Shown here piece by piece: positions 58,636 to 64,000 of a DNA stretch of 64,000 nucleotides. The notes beneath the pieces were generated by a model, which was not told where the DNA came from, searched no databases, and worked only from the letters and a program-made list of their open reading frames with translations. The position numbers and the translations under genes are program-made. This DNA is from Akebia trifoliata. Lineage: Eukaryota; Streptophyta; Magnoliopsida; Ranunculales; Lardizabalaceae. The stretch covers positions 12,179,276 to 12,243,275 of the forward strand of contig CM030716.1 in the NCBI GenBank assembly GCA_017979445.1, read 5' to 3'. Each line of letters opens with the position of its first letter. Within the stretch, counting starts at the first letter, position 1.

Positions 58636-60109
58636 TAGCCTACTAATTGAATGGCTTAGATTCTATATAACAATGTGATATGGTAATCCATGATAAGTCT
58701 TTCGGCTTTACCTCAAACCTTCTTCAACTGCATAGAGATGGCGTTGAATGAATGAAATTCGATGATTATCCTCAAGTGCTTGCTTGAGTGGAAGAGTATC
58801 ATTGCGTTGCTCACTAATCCCTGCATTTACCATTGAAATCTCCTAGTAGAAAATAACTCGCAATCTAAGAAGTCAATCTGAAGATCGAAACACCTCATTA
58901 TTAAACAAACCCATGGTTTGGATTATGTAAAAGACACAATACTAATAAAACTAACCATACCATTTTCAGTGATATAGATTATAGGGTCTTGGTAGTTTTG
59001 CTTCATATATATCATGGCATCTCTAAGCCCATCAGGATAGACGTAAAGGATGGTATTGCCAGGAACCTACAAATAAAAATCATGAAATCAAAATTACAAA
59101 AATAGTTTAAATAACACATAAGTACTGAGACTTGAATGTATAAAAGAACAAATGTTCAAAATCCTAATTAACTATTGAACACAATTGTGGTCAGTCTTAC
59201 CGTATCGCCTATTGGTACTCCATTTCTTTCCACTGTAATGAGAAACATAAGATAAGAGTAAAATATTAGATAAGTTAGTATGAAAGAGATAATTGGGACC
59301 TATTTGTGTTGTAGAGATTATCACCTTCATTGACCAAAAATTGGTCCTCAGTATAGTTAGGAGGTACAGCATTTGAATTTATTGGTAGGGCTCTGACATA
59401 TCTTGATGTATAGTAATTGATACCAAAAAAATCACAAGCTCCTTTAACCATTTCTTTCTTCGCAGCGGTGAAAGTTGGAAGTCTGTTCCCCACCAAAGTT
59501 CTCATAATAGATGGGTATTCCCCAAATACAAATGGCTCCACAAACCTGATAAACAACAACTCATCATTAGAGTTTTGAGTTAATAGGATTGATTGTTTGT
59601 ATTAAAGGACAAGAGAAATCATGACCAATGGATTTCACTCAAAACAAATATATAACTCTCAAAAACACGCGATATTAACCTTGTAAACATGAAATCCAAT
59701 TGTTGGGATTTATCTTAGGGATACGTTATGTATCCTAAGGATAAGTGTTTTATCCCAATTGTTTGATTTCATATTTACACGATAAGGATTGGAGTTTCGT
59801 TATGAATTCTTTATCATATTTACATAGATGATGGTTATATGCTTATTACTTAAATATAATCAGTATGTCACGTCTATTATAGTTGGAACTAACCATCCTA
59901 CTTGAAATGCGAAGGCTCTGGTTGCTGCATCTTTATCTGCTTGAGAGTTTGATAATGGTTCAAACCACTGAATAAGCAACGGCATACCTATTTCACCACC
60001 TTGAGTGGCCTGAAAAATAAAAGAACCAGTCAAAATAAATATATACACATTTTTTCGCTAGAGACGCATTTTAGAATAGAAGGGTATCAGAAGATCCATA
60101 TGTATGTAT

Positions 60110-60345
60110 ATCTATTGGTTGGGTTCAATAATTAATAACGTAGCCAAAGTGTATTTCCCTATATGGGCTAATAGTTTCGGAATGGGCCGATTTTTTGTGA
60201 GGCTGATCTCTATGGTGAGGAGACCATCCCATTCTTGAAACTTCTAACCCCAATTTACAAGTAGAATTGTGGACCATCAATTTTTACCGTAAATTTGTAA
60301 ACCACTTTTGATGGAGTTCGAAGTTTTCGAATAGGCTGATTTTTT
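60110..60345. mobile_element. MITE fragment in intron 8 of GH1 copy D
   Basis: Equivalent to 20370-20600 in copy B and 6632-6875 in copy A. Confidence 0.65.
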
Positions 60346-60911
60346 TTTACCAAGATACCACTAAAATTTATGCTATGAACAAAAATAACACTATGCAATT
60401 ACCAAAATACCCTAACATCCTCATGAGGCCTTCGACAATATGTGTGTGTAAGTATATATATAGTCCCAGGCATAAATTTTATTTTAATAAAAAGTCGTAC
60501 TTGAGAGACAACGGGAGACGTAGAAAAGTAAAATTCATGTAAATCACCTGATAATTTTCTCTGTAGTGTTTAGTAGTAACAACATGGGCTAATATGATGT
60601 TGTGGGCAACAATGTAAGGAAATCTTGCAGGATCATCTGATATATTAAGTCCTTGTAACTACCCATACTGAGCAAAAATCTGTGGCTCATTAACTATCTG
60701 CCAATGCTTGACTCTATCCCCAAAATTTTTGAAGCATATATCACAAAATTTTTTGAAATCTTCCCTAAAAGTAGGAAAAAAAAAAAGAAATTAATGAAAA
60801 CTTTATTTTACAAATATGTATTATAAAAATGCTCAAAGATGAATAAATATATAATTAAGAAAAAAATGAGATACTCACACTATCTGACGACCCAAAAGGC
60901 TATTATACTTG

Positions 60912-62393
60912 TCAAAACCTTTCTTAAGGTGAAGGGCATTTACAACGAATTTTTTTTAAGAGAAATTACAAGTCGTCCCACATCTAGATGATGTCTTTGG
61001 ATGAATTATTAGGTATCACAATTATTTACAAAGTCCAAGTTGTAAAATTATTTACCCTCATTTCTTTTGGACAACTTGGCAACCATAATGGTCGGGGTTG
61101 GACTTTCTTTCTAATATTTTCCTAGAAATACTCCCGTTACCATTTTTCTATGGAATACAAATTCTCTGCAATAAAACAGACCCTTATGATTTTGAAATAT
61201 AAAAATGCCAATCTTTGAATTGTTTGAAATATAAAACTGTGACCAATGAATCTAATCATAGTGAAAGATGGTCAAATCTAGTGGATAGAAATCACCAATC
61301 AATATTAAAAGGTCAATGGCCAAGAAAGAATATTCTAAGCAGTATTTGTTGAATTGGATAACCACCCAACATGGACTATTGTATTAAGTTTGACAAGAAG
61401 TCTTCCTTCTCCAGTAATTCATGAAATCTTGTCGGTTTTTTAATATATATTTAAAAGTATTTCTTGAATTGTTAGGGAGAGAGCGAAATTTATTAAGGGA
61501 AGGAAACGTTAAAAATAAGTTAGATTTAGAATGGTTCTACAATAGTTTGAAAAATCAAAATAAACATATTTTATGTTACTCTTTGACTCAGCTAAACATA
61601 TTAATTAATTTTTTAGTGGTGCTGGAGTAATATTGAAATAGACAACGTTTGCGACATTAGTGTGCACAGAATCTTAGAAGCTTCTTGTATAAACACATCC
61701 ACGTCAGCAATGTCTGAAAAGGGGTCACTTTCCATGAAAAGCCTATATGGTTGTATAAACACATCCACGTCAGCAATGTCTGAAAAGAGGTCAATTTTAA
61801 TGAAAAGCCTATATGGTTGTATAAACACATCCACGTCAGCCATGTCTGAAAAGAGCTTTTTTCTTAGGTATTTTATTTATAAAAAAAAAAAACCATACAT
61901 TATTAAAATAATAATAATATTTTTTTATATTACACACGACTTTTTCAAACATTACTCATAAGACTGAGGTTTTATTAAGAAATAAAACTAGCCTGACTAA
62001 CTTAGTAAGATTTAAATCTTACCAAAGGTCGTTAGGAACACATGGATTACCAAGTCCTATAAATTTCATCAAAAAATTCCAATTCAAAATTTTTTAGGAC
62101 AATAAAATTTTTTTTTTTTTAAAATGTGCATTTATTATTAAAAAATAATGAAAAAAAAAACATTTTTTGACTTCATCCAACATGTAAAAATGGACAACTA
62201 CCGTATTCCTAAATTAAAAATTAAAATTCAACAGTAATAGAATTTTTTTTAAAAAGAAAAATTTAAGTTCTTAGAATTCTATTCTCTACAACTATGTCGC
62301 ATTGGATCATATATTTTGGATGTCAGAAGCTGATGCGGTCAGGAATTTCGTTATTCTGGTAAGTATTTTTCTTTCATTGGTGTGAATTGAGCT
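60912..62393. repeat. Repeat unit R4
   Basis: Matches R1 from 26663 ('tcaaaacctttcttaagg') to 28332, joined on its left to GH1 exon 7. It contains three minisatellite units and a shortened palindrome region (about 61998-62022). Confidence 0.85.
61686..61857. repeat. 66-bp minisatellite, about 3 units (R4)
   Basis: Units start at 61686, 61752 and 61818 with an exact 66-bp period. Both strands stay open across the array: plus CINTSTSAMSEK, minus ADVDVFIQPYRLF. Confidence 0.9.
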
Positions 62394-64000
62394 TGTAGGC
62401 ACCTTATTTTTGCCTAGGTCGAGTTTGAGAGCATTAAAAATCTTCCAAAAATGGGTTTGACCCAATAAAGTTTTTAAAAAAAGTTTAAAACCCAACTTTC
62501 GAGAAGTCAGATGGACCGAAGAGGTCATTTTCAAAGAAAATTTTAAGTTTGGCCGAACTTTACCTTCAATCAGATCAAATTTAATCTTGGAATAACCTCA
62601 CCCACTCCAAAGGTAATTTTTGGTGTGGTCGAACCTAAGGTTCCACCAAGGTTAAAATTTTGCTTGGTTGAACCTTAATTCGACTAGAGTTGAACTTTGA
62701 TTAAATTTGGCTTAGTCGAGCCATAGGTTCAACCAAATCTATTGGATAATTAAGACCCATGTGTGTTCAAATTTTTTTTAGGGAAAATGACCCCTCTAAC
62801 CTCGTTCTTAGTAGTTTTTCCCTAAAGAAATCCTTCTTCTTTTACTCTTTTACCCCTCTTCAACTCTCTAACAAATTCCACCACTTTAGTCTTCTCATAA
62901 TTTCTCAAATCTCCTAACAAAGATTTTGTCTTATTTGGTCATCAGTCAAGGATAATTCCATCACTCAAAGATTTTGTCTTAACCCAAGTTTATTACGACT
63001 CATTAGAATGGATTCCTACTTCTACATTTCCCATATTCTTAAAAAGTCAAAGGGTTTTCATGGTATTCAATGTGATTTTACCAATCCTATGACCACTTTG
63101 TCTTTCCTAGAGAATTCTTTCGAATTTATATCAATTGACGCTTGTACCCCTAATTTGTTGGATACTTTATCAAAGGAAGTGACCAAAAATGCCAAAAACA
63201 TATAATCTAATTACACTCTAGAAATTATTGGGCTTTTACTAATCTATGACTTGATCATCAAAATTAGTGAGACCCATAAATGAGTGAAAAACCATCAAGG
63301 CCAAGGAAAAGAGGATTAATTGTAATTTTTTATGAAAGTTTTAATGAAGTTATTGAAAACTTGAAGATTTATGACTAATTTATCCTCAAGAGTCTCTTAA
63401 ACACCTATAAAGAGGAGATCCATTCAAGGCAAAGGAGTAGGAGTTCATTTAATAATCGAAAATTCTAACTGAAAATCTCTTTAACCTCTCTAGCCTCCCA
63501 TTGTCAAAACTTCTTAAAACCCCTAGAATAAAAATAAAAGAACAAGAAGAATAATAAGCAAAAGGAATAAGAATACCAATCAGTCTCTTTGTAGATTGCT
63601 TTACATTCTTTATTTCATGTAATTTAAATTTTATAATATAGATTTTTACTTTCTTTACTTTTCTTGTACTTTAAGTTTCCTAGAATGATAATTCTTTGTT
63701 CTATTTTTCAATAAATGGCAATATAGTTAGAAAGGAAACCATCTTAGGAGGTAGGTAATCTTCTCTTGCTAAGTCCATCCCATTCATACACTTTGCACAC
63801 ATCTACTTTTAAAATGACTACAAGTTAAGATGTAGGCCTTCATAGACTTATATCCAATCATTAGAACCAACAAAAACAGTCCAAAAATAGATAAAATCTC
63901 ATGCATGTAGTTTTGATTCATATATGGTGCGGTTTAAATCATTATACTCACCAAAGATCAAACCAATAAACAAAGTCTCTTAATGGAGCACAAAAGTTAG
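62394..64000 (+). mobile_element. Long LTR (family X), runs off right edge
   Basis: Starts TGTAGGCACCTTATTTTTGCC at 62394 and is colinear with 28333-30122 up to the window end, apart from small indels, including loss of about 140 bp near 63580. It preserves the TG start that the left copy has lost. Confidence 0.7.

Larger units (their letters stand above)
58103..60911 (-). pseudogene. GH1 beta-glucosidase copy D, exons 7 (part) to 14
   Basis: Exons: partial 7 60879-60911, 8 60548-60764, 9 59894-60009, 10 59325-59545, 11 59201-59232, 12 58961-59066, 13 58712-58820, 14 58103-58274. It is very close to copy B in exons and introns. Exon 8 keeps the normal length (217 bp) and VNEP, but contains TAG for Tyr (after IFAQYG). 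Exon 14 contains TAG for Trp after KKSGQ, eight codons before the normal end. ITENG is intact. The 5' half is replaced at 60912 by repeat R sequence, so there is no start codon or promoter. It is a pseudogene formed by duplication followed by deletion. Confidence 0.9.

Overview
The window is AT-rich plant nuclear DNA, most probably from a eudicot. The evidence is intron-containing glycoside hydrolase family 1 (GH1) genes, Ty1/copia elements primed by initiator tRNA-Met, long-LTR elements, CACTA DNA transposons, hAT-type and fold-back MITEs, and tRNA-derived SINEs. I cannot name a species. A run of 100 N at 41736-41835 marks an assembly gap. No rRNA, functional tRNA, CRISPR array or bacterial-style operon is visible.

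The only host gene family I recognise is a minus-strand GH1 beta-glucosidase cluster with four members. Copy B (18360-24754) has all 14 exons for a protein of about 519 residues, with both catalytic glutamates, but carries one extra base in exon 8. Copy A (5721-about 7930) keeps exons 6-11 and has damaged splice donors. Copy C (about 42405-44821) keeps only exons 1-5, all open. Copy D (58103-60911) keeps part of exon 7 through exon 14 and has two in-frame stops. As sequenced, no copy encodes a full enzyme.

Layout, left to right: inverted long LTR (1-1455) inserted in a minus-strand copia element (1456-5688), which sits in intron 11 of GH1 copy A; CACTA transposon remnant (8381-about 11210) split by a second LTR of the same family (8897-about 10640); MITEs (about 12056-12872); a block that is duplicated later (13727-about 18240); GH1 copy B; repeat unit R1 (about 25700-28332); long LTR X (28333-about 30610); full-length plus-strand copia element (31895-40456) carrying a nested 3.5-kb solo LTR; assembly gap; GH1 copy C; repeat R2; a CACTA-like end; repeat R3 with a hAT MITE; a truncated LTR X; then the second copy of the 13.7-kb block with GH1 copy D, repeat R4 and LTR X running off the right edge.

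The region from 52672 to the end is a tandem duplicate of 13727-about 30120 that has lost about 5.5 kb, from GH1 exon 7 into the R repeat. The main story is amplification, nested transposon insertion and decay of a GH1 cluster. I found no convincing new multi-gene system. The best leads are the near-intact GH1 copy B, three exactly dated nested insertions with target-site duplications, a CACTA-encoded ULP1-like exon, and a 66-bp minisatellite open on both strands.
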